This document shows, piece by piece, positions 1 to 8,053 of a DNA stretch of 44,636 bases. Position numbers and translations under genes: made by a program. The stretch is from an uncultured Clostridia bacterium (GTDB lineage Bacteria > Bacillota > Clostridia > Oscillospirales > CAG-272). How positions within the stretch are numbered: the first letter of the stretch is position 1; each line of letters begins with the position of its first letter. The notes under the pieces were generated by a model that was not told the origin of the DNA, ran no database searches, and worked only from the letters and a program-made list of their open reading frames with translations. The stretch is taken from contig CALWJT010000037.1 in the NCBI GenBank assembly GCA_944381075.1, positions 121,879-166,514 on the forward strand, read 5' to 3'.

Positions 1-720
1 GGCAATGCGGATCTTGGCTTCTTTACCATTGAGGGGGAGGACGCACATCATATTTCCTATTCGCTTCGGATGCGGGAAGGGGAGTCCCTTACCGTGTGCG
101 ACGGAGAGGGAACGGATTACAGGTGCAGGATATCCCGCATGGATGGAAGGACCGTTACCGTAGAAATTGAAGAGAGCACACCCTCTCAAACGGAATCTCC
201 TGTTCAGATTCGTTTGTACCAGTCCGTAGCAAAGGGCGATAAAATGGACTATATCGTACAAAAGGCCGTAGAGCTCGGCGTTTCTGAGATCCTTCCGGTT
301 TATTCTGAAAGATGTGTCGTCAGGCCGGATTCTTCCGGAGACGTCAAGCGCATCGTAAGGCTTGGCAGAATCGCTCAGGAGGCAGCCAAGCAATGCGGAA
401 GAGGCAAAATACCGCGCATCGGTCTGCCGGTCCGTTTTTCTGAAGCGATGGATCAAATCAAAGGACAAAACGCTTTCATCTGCTATGAAAAAGCGGATAC
501 CCTGTCTTTGAGACAATATTTGGAGTCCTTCTCCGACGAATGCCCGCGGCAGCTTTGCTTTTTTATCGGGCCTGAGGGCGGCTATTCGGAAGAAGAGGTC
601 AAAGCGGCGTCAGATGCGGGTGCTGTTCCGGTAACGCTCGGCGCGCGTATACTTCGGTGCGAGACGGCGTCCGGATATGTTCTTTCCTGTCTTTCCTATG
701 CCTTTGAAAGACAGCTATAA
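1..720 (+). CDS. rsmE: 16S rRNA (uracil-1498-N3)-methyltransferase RsmE, 5'-truncated by window edge
   Basis: RsmE methylates N3 of U1498 in helix 44 of 16S rRNA using S-adenosylmethionine. The reading frame is open from base 1, and the residues before the first ATG (position 70) still match the family: an EDAHHI segment and a LRM segment typical of the N-terminal PUA-like domain. The true start therefore lies left of the window. The C-terminal SPOUT domain shows FIGPEGGYS (about 565-590) and LGARILRCETA (about 640-670), the knotted SAM-binding loops. Many homologues have Thr where this one has Cys in the last motif. About 239 residues are visible, close to the usual 240-250, so only a few are missing. 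No terminator follows, and an unknown membrane protein starts 85 bases downstream. Confidence 0.95.
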   Translation, partial: GNADLGFFTIEGEDAHHISYSLRMREGESLTVCDGEGTDYRCRISRMDGRTVTVEIEESTPSQTESPVQIRLYQSVAKGDKMDYIVQKAVELGVSEILPVYSERCVVRPDSSGDVKRIVRLGRIAQEAAKQCGRGKIPRIGLPVRFSEAMDQIKGQNAFICYEKADTLSLRQYLESFSDECPRQLCFFIGPEGGYSEEEVKAASDAGAVPVTLGARILRCETASGYVLSCLSYAFERQL

Positions 721-805
721 AAAGCGGAAGCTGCGTTTGTTCTGCGGCGGCAGGCAAAATACACAGCAGACTGAAAAACAAATACCGCCGAGATAGGAAA
801 ATGCT

Positions 806-1582
806 ATGACTGACAAGAATATGAAAAAATCACAGAAGAATTCGGCACTTCCCAAGGAGGATATTCAATTATATCGCTTGTTTGCCATATTCGGCGCCGC
901 GATTCTTGGCTTTGCAGCGCTGAATCTCGTTAATGAAAGCAAGCTTTTGGGATTTCTTTTGCGCGGCGGAATCTGGGGGGCTCTTGTTTTGCTCCTCCTT
1001 GCCATTGCATGGCCGATTTATATCCGCTGTATTCGGAAAATCGACGAAAGCGGAAAGATTTTTACAAGTGTCGGCGTTTCTTATTTTTTGATCCCTGTTT
1101 TTTTGATGCTGGTCGCTTACCCGACTCTCAACAATGCCAATGTAAAATATCAGGTCGCATTCGCCGGAATTTCTATATTCGCCGTGATATACAACGTATT
1201 TAAGCGGGAATTCAAAAATATCACCGCATTGACATTCGTCTGCGCCGCTCTATTGTATTATGTGCATGCAGCGACATATAACTGGCTTGAGGATGCGATA
1301 GCCTTCGTCTCAAAAATCCTTATCTTTTTGATTCCGGCTGCAGTGGCCCTTTTGCTTGTCAGCGCCTTTCGTTCAAAAAATGGCAGCGTAAAAATTTCCG
1401 GTCATGAGATTTACCGGCTTCCAAGCAGATTTGCAGGAATTCTGGCTCTGATCCTGTGTGTCTTTTTCCTGCTTGCCGGCGTACTTTTGCTGCTGGTTCC
1501 GGAATCCTATCTGTATATCATGGTATCCCTTTTGGCTCTCTATGTCATCGTTGGTATAGTTTGTACGATAAGACTTATCTGA
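806..1582 (+). CDS. Unrecognised integral membrane protein, about 8 TM helices
   Basis: I do not recognise the family. The 258-residue product has a hydrophilic, lysine-rich N-terminus (residues 1-22), then about eight hydrophobic segments near residues 24-41, 48-72, 87-104, 113-129, 138-153, 163-184, 208-228 and 235-257. A short polar stretch (about 187-205, RSKNGSVKISGHEIYRLP) separates the last pair. There are no conserved charged motifs inside the membrane that would suggest a transporter class. The start ATG is supported by an ATAGGAA ribosome binding site at 793-799. It lies between rsmE and a regulator that has its own promoter, so it is probably co-transcribed with rsmE. Function unknown. 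Confidence 0.75.
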   Translation: MTDKNMKKSQKNSALPKEDIQLYRLFAIFGAAILGFAALNLVNESKLLGFLLRGGIWGALVLLLLAIAWPIYIRCIRKIDESGKIFTSVGVSYFLIPVFLMLVAYPTLNNANVKYQVAFAGISIFAVIYNVFKREFKNITALTFVCAALLYYVHAATYNWLEDAIAFVSKILIFLIPAAVALLLVSAFRSKNGSVKISGHEIYRLPSRFAGILALILCVFFLLAGVLLLLVPESYLYIMVSLLALYVIVGIVCTIRLI

Positions 1583-1608
1583 TTTTATATAATTTTACGA
1601 AAAAACTA

Positions 1609-1637
1609 TTGAATTTCTACAAAATATGAGTTAAAAT
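1609..1637 (+). promoter_or_regulatory. Sigma-A promoter of the CdaR-like regulator
   Basis: -35 TTGAAT (1609-1614), 17-bp spacer, -10 TAAAAT (1632-1637). Transcription would start near 1644, about 57 bases upstream of the regulator's ATG. The -10 element lies inside the left arm of the palindrome at 1625-1673. Confidence 0.6.
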
Positions 1638-1673
1638 ATGTATCGGATTCGTGAAAGCATATTTTAACTCATA
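1625..1673. repeat. 16-bp perfect inverted repeat overlapping the promoter
   Basis: The left arm TATGAGTTAAAATATG (1625-1640) and right arm CATATTTTAACTCATA (1658-1673) are perfectly complementary around a 17-base spacer. The left arm contains the promoter -10 box and the spacer contains the expected start site, so a protein bound here would block RNA polymerase. It is AT-rich with no following T tract, so it does not look like a terminator. An operator, perhaps for autoregulation by the downstream gene, is the likeliest reading. Confidence 0.7.
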
Positions 1674-1700
1674 ATTTATTACGATAAAGGGGATAAGAAC

Positions 1701-2786
1701 ATGTCGAACAGATTGTTTCAGGGGCTGATTCATCAAATGAAGGATGCGATCGGCCGTACAATCGGCGTTGTCGATGAAAACGGCGTGATTGTCGCGTGCA
1801 GCGATCTTATGAAAATCGGTGAAACCCGCCAGGCGGTCAGAGAGGAGCTGTCCTATTCTGCCGATGCAGTGATTTTTGCCGGGTATACCTATCGTTCCAT
1901 GACAGGGGGGATCCGTCCGGAATATACGGTATTCGTCGAGGGCGAGGACAGCATGGCGGAAAAAATGTCGATGGTGCTCGCCGTCGCACTCAATAACATC
2001 AAAAGTTTTCATGACGACAAATACGACAAAGTCTCGTTTATCAAAAATATCATCCTCGACAACATCCTGCCGGGCGATATTTATGTAAAAAGCAAGGAAC
2101 TTCATTTCGCGGCAGATGTGCTGCGTGTAGTCTATCTTTTAAAATTCGGGGCGGGTACGGAAAATTCTCCGTATGACATCATTCAAAATATGTTCCCGAA
2201 TACCAATCAGGACTATGTAATCAGCACGGGAGAACGGGATATCGTCCTGGTGCGGGAAGTCAAGCCCAACACGGATATCTCGGAAATCGAGCAAACCGCC
2301 GTTACCATATCCGATACGCTGGCCACCGAGTTTTATACCAAGGTTTCCATCGGCATCGGAAGCATGGTCGACAACATCAAGGACATCGCAAGATCCTACA
2401 GAGAGGCGCAGGCGGCGCTTGAGGTCGGACGGGTGTTCGATACGGATAAGAATATCGTAAGCTATGAGAACCTCGGCATTGGACGGCTGATTTATCAGCT
2501 TCCCACGACGCTTTGCGAAATGTTTTTGAACGAGGTATTCAAAAAGGGCTCGATCGAGGCGCTGGATCGGGAAACACTGTCTACGATCCAATGCTTTTTT
2601 GAAAACAACCTCAACGTTTCAGAGACTTCGAGAAAAATGTTTGTTCACCGAAATACGCTGGTATATCGGCTCGATAAAATCAAAAAGCTGACGGGGCTTG
2701 ATTTGCGTGAGTTCGACAATGCCATTACGTTTAAAGTCGCATTGATGGTAAGAAGCTATCTGACATCCAAAAACAATCGATATTGA
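1701..2786 (+). CDS. CdaR/PucR-family transcriptional regulator
   Basis: This 361-residue protein has the layout of CdaR (sugar-diacid) regulators. An N-terminal ligand-sensing domain (about residues 1-130) opens with LIHQMKDAIGRTIGVVDENG. A middle GGDEF-like domain (about 170-265) contains KVSIGIGSMV and the SYREAQAALEVG helix. A C-terminal PucR-type helix-turn-helix (about 305-350) reads NVSETSRKMFVHRNTLVYRL. In known members the N-terminal domain senses small acids such as glycerate or glucarate, and the protein activates uptake and catabolic genes. No such genes adjoin it here, so the ligand is unknown. The start is fixed by AAAGGGG at 1686-1692. Regulation is probably through the palindrome that overlaps its promoter. 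Confidence 0.88.
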   Translation: MSNRLFQGLIHQMKDAIGRTIGVVDENGVIVACSDLMKIGETRQAVREELSYSADAVIFAGYTYRSMTGGIRPEYTVFVEGEDSMAEKMSMVLAVALNNIKSFHDDKYDKVSFIKNIILDNILPGDIYVKSKELHFAADVLRVVYLLKFGAGTENSPYDIIQNMFPNTNQDYVISTGERDIVLVREVKPNTDISEIEQTAVTISDTLATEFYTKVSIGIGSMVDNIKDIARSYREAQAALEVGRVFDTDKNIVSYENLGIGRLIYQLPTTLCEMFLNEVFKKGSIEALDRETLSTIQCFFENNLNVSETSRKMFVHRNTLVYRLDKIKKLTGLDLREFDNAITFKVALMVRSYLTSKNNRY

Positions 2787-2799
2787 CGGAAAAACGATG

Positions 2800-2835
2800 A
2801 GCGTCTCCTGCGGAATATGCGGAGTCGCTTTCTAT
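2800..2835 (+). terminator. Weak imperfect hairpin after the regulator
   Basis: GCGTCTCC (2801-2808) can pair with GGAGTCGC (2821-2828) with one mismatch, and a pyrimidine-rich TTTCTATCTATC follows. It may attenuate transcription into the protease gene, but the stem is imperfect and the T tract interrupted. Confidence 0.3.
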
Positions 2836-2919
2836 CTATCATGAGCGAAGAAGCCGTGAGCATGTGCCGTCGAAAGAGGCTTTTTCAATGACGGCATCCA
2901 GTCCAGAGGGGAGGAGCAT

Positions 2920-4308
2920 ATGGAGTATTGGGAAAAGGAAAATCATTCCGACGAAAATAACAGGGATAACACCGCGCATGAAACGGCGTCTGGCGCATCC
3001 ATTCCGGAGGATAAGACGGCTGGCGCTGATGAGCAGGGCCAGCCGGACGATCCCGTGCCGGAGCGGAAGGATGTGCCGCAGAGTACAAATACAAAAAAAC
3101 AGCGTAAGCCGATCAGGGTTTCTCTGGGTGTTCTGATCGTATGTATCTTGCTGACGGGGCTTTTAGTTTTTCAGGCAACGTTCGTTTCGCTTAGTATGCA
3201 AAATGAACGCAGGCTAAACGAAGCTCTGGGATTTTTGTCCGATCTGGATAAGCTGTCCTCGGTGGCCGAACTGTATGATCTATATTATTTATACGATGTG
3301 GATCCTGACCTGATCGACGAAGCCCTGGCCCGTATGTATATCCTGTCTTCCGGGGACCGGTATGCCTCCTACTATACCGCCGAGGAATGGGAGGCATCGG
3401 TTTCGTCGTCTGCCGGAAATTCCGTCGGGATCGGCGTATATGTTGTACAGTCGGCATCCGGCAGCATAGAAATCGCGCATGTCATGAGCGGATCACCTGC
3501 TGAGGCAGCCGGTCTGCAAAAGGGCGATATCATTACTGCAATCGACGGGATTCAGGTTTTGGACGTTGGCTATGAGAACGCGGTCAATCTTGTGAGCGGA
3601 GAAATCGGGAGCACGATGGACATTGACGCGCTTCGGGGTGAGGAAGCGCTCCAATTTCATATCACAAGAGGTGCTTATACAGTAGAAACCGTTATTTCCG
3701 ACATCGTAGAGCAGGAAGGACAAAAATATGGCTATATCCGCATTACCGAATTTATGCAGATTACGGTGTCGCAGTTTAAAAACGCCGTGAATACGCTGAA
3801 AGAAGCGGGCGTTGAGGGCTTTATTTTCGATGTCCGAGACAATCCCGGCGGAGATCTCGACGCAATTTGCGAGATCTTGGATTTTCTGCTTCCGGAGGGT
3901 CCGATTGTCCACATTATCGGCGCTGACGGCGTCGAGCAGGAGGTTTATGAATCGGATGCAAGTGAGATCGATATGCCGATGACGGTGCTGGTAAACGGCA
4001 ACACCGCTTCCGCCGCTGAGCTTTTCACCTCGGCGCTGCGGGATTATGATAAGGCGGAGATCGTCGGCACTCTTACCTATGGAAAGGGCTGCGGACAGCA
4101 GGGCTTTGTCCTCTCGGACGGTAGCGTCGTTTTTATCACGAGCTTTTTCTACAATCCGCCGTATTCCGAAAACTACGACGGCATTGGAATTACGCCGGAC
4201 ATTACCGTAGAGCTTCCGGCGGAGCTTCAGAATATCAGTCTGTTTCTTGTGGAACCGGATGAGGATACGCAGCTTTGGGCAGCGGTCGACGCGCTGGGTT
4301 CCCGTTGA
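2920..4308 (+). CDS. S41-family C-terminal processing protease, membrane-anchored, PDZ domain
   Basis: This is a CtpA-like serine protease of 462 residues acting outside the membrane. It has a long hydrophilic, acidic cytoplasmic tail (1-62), one membrane anchor (about 66-92), a PDZ domain (about 168-250, with GSPAEAAGLQKGDIITAIDG) and the S41 peptidase fold to the C-terminus. The catalytic Ser-Lys dyad is visible: Ser364 in NTASAAELF and Lys389 in TYGKGCGQ, with Gln393 four residues after the lysine as in the family. FDVRDNPGGDL (303-313) is the usual glycine-rich loop. The ribosome binding site is GGGGAGGAG at 2908-2916. Relatives cleave protein C-termini in envelope quality control or sporulation signalling. 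The substrate cannot be read from this context. Confidence 0.92.
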   Translation: MEYWEKENHSDENNRDNTAHETASGASIPEDKTAGADEQGQPDDPVPERKDVPQSTNTKKQRKPIRVSLGVLIVCILLTGLLVFQATFVSLSMQNERRLNEALGFLSDLDKLSSVAELYDLYYLYDVDPDLIDEALARMYILSSGDRYASYYTAEEWEASVSSSAGNSVGIGVYVVQSASGSIEIAHVMSGSPAEAAGLQKGDIITAIDGIQVLDVGYENAVNLVSGEIGSTMDIDALRGEEALQFHITRGAYTVETVISDIVEQEGQKYGYIRITEFMQITVSQFKNAVNTLKEAGVEGFIFDVRDNPGGDLDAICEILDFLLPEGPIVHIIGADGVEQEVYESDASEIDMPMTVLVNGNTASAAELFTSALRDYDKAEIVGTLTYGKGCGQQGFVLSDGSVVFITSFFYNPPYSENYDGIGITPDITVELPAELQNISLFLVEPDEDTQLWAAVDALGSR

Positions 4309-4345
4309 AGATCAAATCATATTTATTTCGAAGGAGAAGATTCAC

Positions 4346-4828
4346 ATGGCAAAACAAATTGTCGTTACAGAAAGCAGCTATCAGAAGCTGAAAGAGGAGC
4401 TGGACTATTTAAAGAATGTCAAACGAAAGGAAGCTGCGGAGAATGTCGGCATTGCCCGCTCCTTCGGAGATCTATCGGAAAACAGCGAATATGACGAGGC
4501 AAAAAATGAGCAGGCGAAAATCGAAGCGCAGATTTCGGAGCTGGAGGAAACCATCAGCCACGCAAAGGTCATCAGCGATCATGAAATTCAGACCGATATG
4601 GTGAGCGTCGGGGTTTCCGTCACTGTATACGATATGGAGTATGACGAAGAAGTCGAATATCAAATCGTAAGTTCCAGAGAGGTCGATCCGCTGGAAAATA
4701 AGATTTCCGATCAGTCTCCGATCGGCAGAGCCCTGATCGGAACGAAGATCGGAGATATCGTTTCCGTGGAAGTGCCGGACGGGGTTGCAAAATTCAAAGT
4801 CATGAAAATCGAAAAAAAGGACAGCTAA
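4346..4828 (+). CDS. greA: Transcription elongation factor GreA
   Basis: GreA enters the secondary channel of RNA polymerase and stimulates cleavage of backtracked RNA 3' ends, rescuing stalled complexes. The 160-residue product has the usual length. It has an N-terminal coiled coil with the conserved tip region (SFGDLSENSEYDEAKNEQ, residues about 38-55, containing the acidic residues that reach the active site) and a C-terminal FKBP-like domain with SPIGRALIGTKIGD. I chose ATG 4346 over an upstream in-frame start at 4247 because AAGGAG lies at 4331-4336 and MAKQIVVTESSYQKLKEEL is the family N-terminus. lysS follows after 24 bases, a pairing that is common in Clostridia. Confidence 0.97.
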   Translation: MAKQIVVTESSYQKLKEELDYLKNVKRKEAAENVGIARSFGDLSENSEYDEAKNEQAKIEAQISELEETISHAKVISDHEIQTDMVSVGVSVTVYDMEYDEEVEYQIVSSREVDPLENKISDQSPIGRALIGTKIGDIVSVEVPDGVAKFKVMKIEKKDS

Positions 4829-4852
4829 AAATATTCGGATGGGAGTTTTAGA

Positions 4853-6379
4853 ATGGCAGACGAAATAAGAGAAGTGCAAAAGGAAGCGGAAGAGCTTTTC
4901 GAGGAAAAACTGAGCGAGATTTTGAAGATCCGCAGGGATAAACTCGCGGCGCTGAAAAAGGAAGGGCATGATCCATTTGCAGAGGTCAAATATGAGGTGA
5001 CAGCGACTTCCTCTGAGATTACTCAAAATTACCGCGAGGAGGATTCCTGCAAGGAAGAAAAGAAGGTTTCCATCGCCGGGCGTATGATGAGCCGCAGGAT
5101 CATGGGAAAAGCCTCCTTTGCTCATATCAGCGATTCAGACGGACAGATCCAGATATACGTCAAGCGCGACGACGTTGGGGAAGAGGCCTATGCGGAATTC
5201 AAAAAATGGGATATCGGCGACATCCTCGGCATCGAGGGCTTTGTCTTTCGTACCAGGACGGGGGAGATTTCCGTTCATGCAAAAAAAATCTGCCTGCTTG
5301 CAAAATCTCTGCTTCCGCTGCCGGAAAAATTCCATGGGCTGCGGGATATGGATCTGCGCTACCGCCAGCGCTACGTGGATCTGATCGTCAATCCTCAGGT
5401 TAAGGATACCTTTGTCAAGCGCTCGCAGATTATAAAGGAGCTGCGCGCTTATCTGGACGATAAGGGCTTTCTCGAGGTCGATACGCCGATCCTTGTGCCG
5501 ATCGAGATCGGTGCTGCGGCGCGTCCGTTCAAGACTCATCATAATACGCTGGACATGGATATGTATCTTCGTATCGAAACCGAGCTTTATCTCAAGCGAC
5601 TGATTGTCGGCGGAATGAACAAGGTCTATGAGGTGGGCAGGATTTTCCGCAACGAGGGAATGGATACAAAGCACAATCCGGAATTTACGACCATCGAATT
5701 GTACGAGGCTTATACCGATTACAAGGGCATCATGGATCTTGTGGAGGACCTTTATCAGACCGTTACCAAGAAAATATGCGGCAGTCTTCTCATCTCCTAT
5801 CAGGGGACGCAGCTGGATATGGGTCATTGGACGAGAATGACGATGGCGGAAGCTGTCAAAAAATATGCCGGATGTGATTATAATGATTGGGAAACTGACG
5901 AGGATGCCCGGGCCGCGGCAAAGGAAAAGCATGTAGAGGTCGCATCCGATGCGACAAAGGGCAGGGTTCTGATCGAGCTGTTCGATGCGTTCGTAGAAGA
6001 AAATCTCATTCAGCCGACGTTTATTTATGATTATCCGGTCGAGAACAGTCCGCTTGCCAAGCGCAAAAAGGACAATCCGATGTTCACGGAGCGCTTTGAA
6101 TATTTCATTTGTGCGACGGAATTCGGAAACGCATTCAGCGAGTTGAATGATCCCATTGATCAAAAGGAACGCTTTGAGAAGCAGGTCGCCGAAAAAAGGC
6201 GAGAGGACCCGAATACAGGCGCTGAGGTAGATTACGATTTTATCACGGCGCTGGAGTACGGGATGCCTCCGACGGGAGGACTTGGCTTCGGGGTTGACCG
6301 GCTCGTGATGCTGCTGACCGACCAGCCGTCCATCCGAGACGTGCTTTTGTTCCCCACCATGAAGCCGATTGCAGAATAA
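4853..6379 (+). CDS. lysS: Lysyl-tRNA synthetase, class II
   Basis: LysRS charges tRNA-Lys with lysine. The 508-residue product has an N-terminal OB-fold anticodon-binding domain (about 70-150) and the class II catalytic core: motif 1 around GFLEVDTPIL (about 204-214), motif 2 around FRNEGMDTKHNPEFTTIELYEAY (about 264-287), and motif 3 GLGFGVDRLVMLL (about 478-490). A first helical segment of some 45 residues is typical. One oddity is the loop after motif 1. Most bacterial enzymes read PIxGGAxARPF there, and this one reads PIEIGAAARPF, so the first glycine is replaced by Ile219. The ribosome binding site GGGAG at 4841-4845 supports the start. Probably co-transcribed with greA. Confidence 0.97.
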   Translation: MADEIREVQKEAEELFEEKLSEILKIRRDKLAALKKEGHDPFAEVKYEVTATSSEITQNYREEDSCKEEKKVSIAGRMMSRRIMGKASFAHISDSDGQIQIYVKRDDVGEEAYAEFKKWDIGDILGIEGFVFRTRTGEISVHAKKICLLAKSLLPLPEKFHGLRDMDLRYRQRYVDLIVNPQVKDTFVKRSQIIKELRAYLDDKGFLEVDTPILVPIEIGAAARPFKTHHNTLDMDMYLRIETELYLKRLIVGGMNKVYEVGRIFRNEGMDTKHNPEFTTIELYEAYTDYKGIMDLVEDLYQTVTKKICGSLLISYQGTQLDMGHWTRMTMAEAVKKYAGCDYNDWETDEDARAAAKEKHVEVASDATKGRVLIELFDAFVEENLIQPTFIYDYPVENSPLAKRKKDNPMFTERFEYFICATEFGNAFSELNDPIDQKERFEKQVAEKRREDPNTGAEVDYDFITALEYGMPPTGGLGFGVDRLVMLLTDQPSIRDVLLFPTMKPIAE

Positions 6380-6444
6380 AAAAGTACAGGGGATCGGCTT
6401 ATGCCGCTATCATCCGCAGGATTGCCGTATGGCAGGAGGTGCAT

Positions 6445-7086
6445 ATGTCAAAGGTGCTCAAATGGCTCGATAATTTTTGGTACCATTATAAATGGGTCGC
6501 GATCATTGTCACGTTTTTTCTGATCATCGGCATCATTTTGATTGTTCAGCTTGTCGGCAGGACAAATTATGACGCTTATATCATGTATATGGGAAATTCG
6601 TCGATTCCGGATACAAAGTATCAGGACATCATGGACGCCTTTGACAAGGTGATGGACGATTACAACGGCGACGGAGAGGTCCTGTTGAATTTTTCCCGGA
6701 CGAATTATATTTCCGACGATGAAAACCCAATGGCAGGAAGCATCAATTCGACTGCGCTGCAGTACATGTCGACGATGACAGTACAGCCCTATTATATTTA
6801 TCTCATCGATGCCGAGCTGTATGAGCTCTACCGCGATTCGGACATTTTTGTGCCCGTGACAGAGCTTGTGGACGATATTCCGGAGGAATGGCTGTACGAC
6901 GATACGGCGGTCTATTTCGATGTGACGGATTTTGCCGTGGGAAATGCCGGTGTGAATGATCTTGGCTCCGACACGCTGCTCGTGATCAAAAATATACCGT
7001 ATACGTCCTCGGATTCCGTCTATGAAGCCGAAAAGGAAGCATTTGACCATCATGTCGATCTCTTGAGAAGGATTCTGGAATACTGA
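6445..7086 (+). CDS. Unrecognised membrane-anchored protein with acidic extracellular domain
   Basis: The function is unknown. The 213-residue product starts at the ATG five bases after AGGAGG (6434-6439). An in-frame GTG two codons earlier overlaps that site and is rejected. An aromatic amphipathic stretch (LDNFWYHYKW) leads into one membrane helix (about 18-40, rich in Ile and Val). The rest, about 170 residues, would face outward if the N-terminus is inside. It is rich in Asp, Glu and Tyr, with few cysteines and no lipobox. No catalytic motif is recognisable. It sits 17 bases before the DUF4886 gene and is probably co-transcribed with it. Confidence 0.75.
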   Translation: MSKVLKWLDNFWYHYKWVAIIVTFFLIIGIILIVQLVGRTNYDAYIMYMGNSSIPDTKYQDIMDAFDKVMDDYNGDGEVLLNFSRTNYISDDENPMAGSINSTALQYMSTMTVQPYYIYLIDAELYELYRDSDIFVPVTELVDDIPEEWLYDDTAVYFDVTDFAVGNAGVNDLGSDTLLVIKNIPYTSSDSVYEAEKEAFDHHVDLLRRILEY

Positions 7087-7103
7087 TATAAGGAATCGAA
7101 AAA

Positions 7104-7844
7104 ATGAAAATCCTTGCCATTGGAAACAGCTTTTCTGAAGATTCTACGGTGCTGCTTGAGGATGTGGCAGGCTCTGCCGGGGTTTCGGATATCGTTGCTG
7201 CCAATCTTTATATCGGCGGCTGTCCGCTTTCTCATCATGCGGAGAATCTTAAAACAGATCGGGAGGAATATGCTTATCAGCGGCGGGGAAAGGCGCTTTA
7301 TCAAACGTCTATCCGTGCGGCGCTGAAATCCGACCGTTGGGACGTCGTCACCCTGCAGCAGGTAAGCGGGCTCTCGGGTCTGTACGAGACGTATCATCCG
7401 TATATCGATGAGGTCTATCGCGAGGTGAAAGCCTGCTGCCCTGACGCTGCCGTATATTTGAACCGCACATGGGCCTATGAAGAGGGAAGCTCGCATCCGG
7501 ACTTTCCGAAATATAATTGTGACAGGGCGGTGATGGATGCGGCAATCGAAGCGGTCTATCAGAAGATTTCCGGCGAGCTTTCCGCGGATATCATCCCTGT
7601 CGGCAACGTGATCACGGGATTAAAGCGGCTCCCGCATTTTAACATATCGGCAGGCGGCATTTCGCTCTATCGAGACGCTTTCCATCTTAGCCTGACATAC
7701 GGGCGCTTCGCAGCGGCATGCGTATGGCTTCGGAAGTTGTACAAAGTCAGTTCTACGCGGGTGACGTGGGCGCCGGAGGAGACCGACAAAGTGCTTGTGA
7801 GAGAAATCCTCCGGTATATCGAAGATTTCTTTGGAAGCTGTTGA
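7104..7844 (+). CDS. DUF4886 domain protein, SGNH/GDSL-like hydrolase
   Basis: The 246-residue product matches the DUF4886 pattern: it opens with KILAIGNSFSED, the block I of SGNH hydrolases with nucleophile Ser9. It contains WDVVTLQQVSG (79-89) and ends the core with DAFHLS, a block V DxxH pair Asp191/His194. SGNH enzymes are esterases or deacetylases acting on acylated glycans or lipids, and the substrate here is unknown. No signal peptide or membrane segment is seen, so it should be cytoplasmic. Spacing to the previous gene is 17 bases. The strong tRNA promoter begins shortly after its stop codon. Confidence 0.85.
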   Translation: MKILAIGNSFSEDSTVLLEDVAGSAGVSDIVAANLYIGGCPLSHHAENLKTDREEYAYQRRGKALYQTSIRAALKSDRWDVVTLQQVSGLSGLYETYHPYIDEVYREVKACCPDAAVYLNRTWAYEEGSSHPDFPKYNCDRAVMDAAIEAVYQKISGELSADIIPVGNVITGLKRLPHFNISAGGISLYRDAFHLSLTYGRFAAACVWLRKLYKVSSTRVTWAPEETDKVLVREILRYIEDFFGSC

Positions 7845-7872
7845 AGTGCCTGCAAAAATTTTAATAAAAATA

Positions 7873-7901
7873 TTGACAAAAAGAACGGAATATGCTAATA
7901 T
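7873..7901 (+). promoter_or_regulatory. Strong sigma-A promoter of the tRNA operon
   Basis: -35 TTGACA (7873-7878), 17-bp spacer, extended -10 TGC-TAATAT (7893-7901). The transcript would begin near 7908 with a GC hairpin (GCGGCG 7908-7913, CGCCGC 7921-7926) ending six bases before the first tRNA, a typical 5' leader for RNase P processing. Confidence 0.85.
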
Positions 7902-7932
7902 ATATAAGCGGCGTGAAAAGCGCCGCAGAAAT

Positions 7933-8006
7933 GCGGGTGTAGTTCAATGGTAGAATCCCAGCCTTCCAAGCTGGTCGCGTGGGTTCGATTCCCATCATCC
8001 GCTCCA
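7933..8006 (+). tRNA. tRNA-Gly (anticodon TCC)
   Basis: A full cloverleaf is present. The acceptor arm GCGGGTG pairs with CATCCGC with one G-T wobble, the anticodon loop is CTTCCAA giving TCC, the T loop is GGTTCGATTCC, and CCA is encoded. Length is 74 nt. First gene of a three-tRNA transcript. Confidence 0.95.
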
Positions 8007-8010
8007 GCGG

Positions 8011-8049
8011 AAAGATATGCCGTTTGCTTTTGCTTTGCGGCGTATCTTT
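8011..8049 (+). other. Hairpin between tRNA-Gly and tRNA-Arg
   Basis: AAAGATATGCCG (8011-8022) pairs with CGGCGTATCTTT (8038-8049) around a 15-base T-rich loop, with one G-T wobble, followed by ATTTG. It could be a processing signal or a partial terminator that makes tRNA-Gly more abundant than the distal tRNAs. Confidence 0.6.
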
Positions 8050-8053
8050 ATTT

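Noticed and set aside
5135-6163. 342-codon open frame antisense to lysS
   Set aside because: lysS is unmistakable on the plus strand. The reverse frame shows no family motifs.
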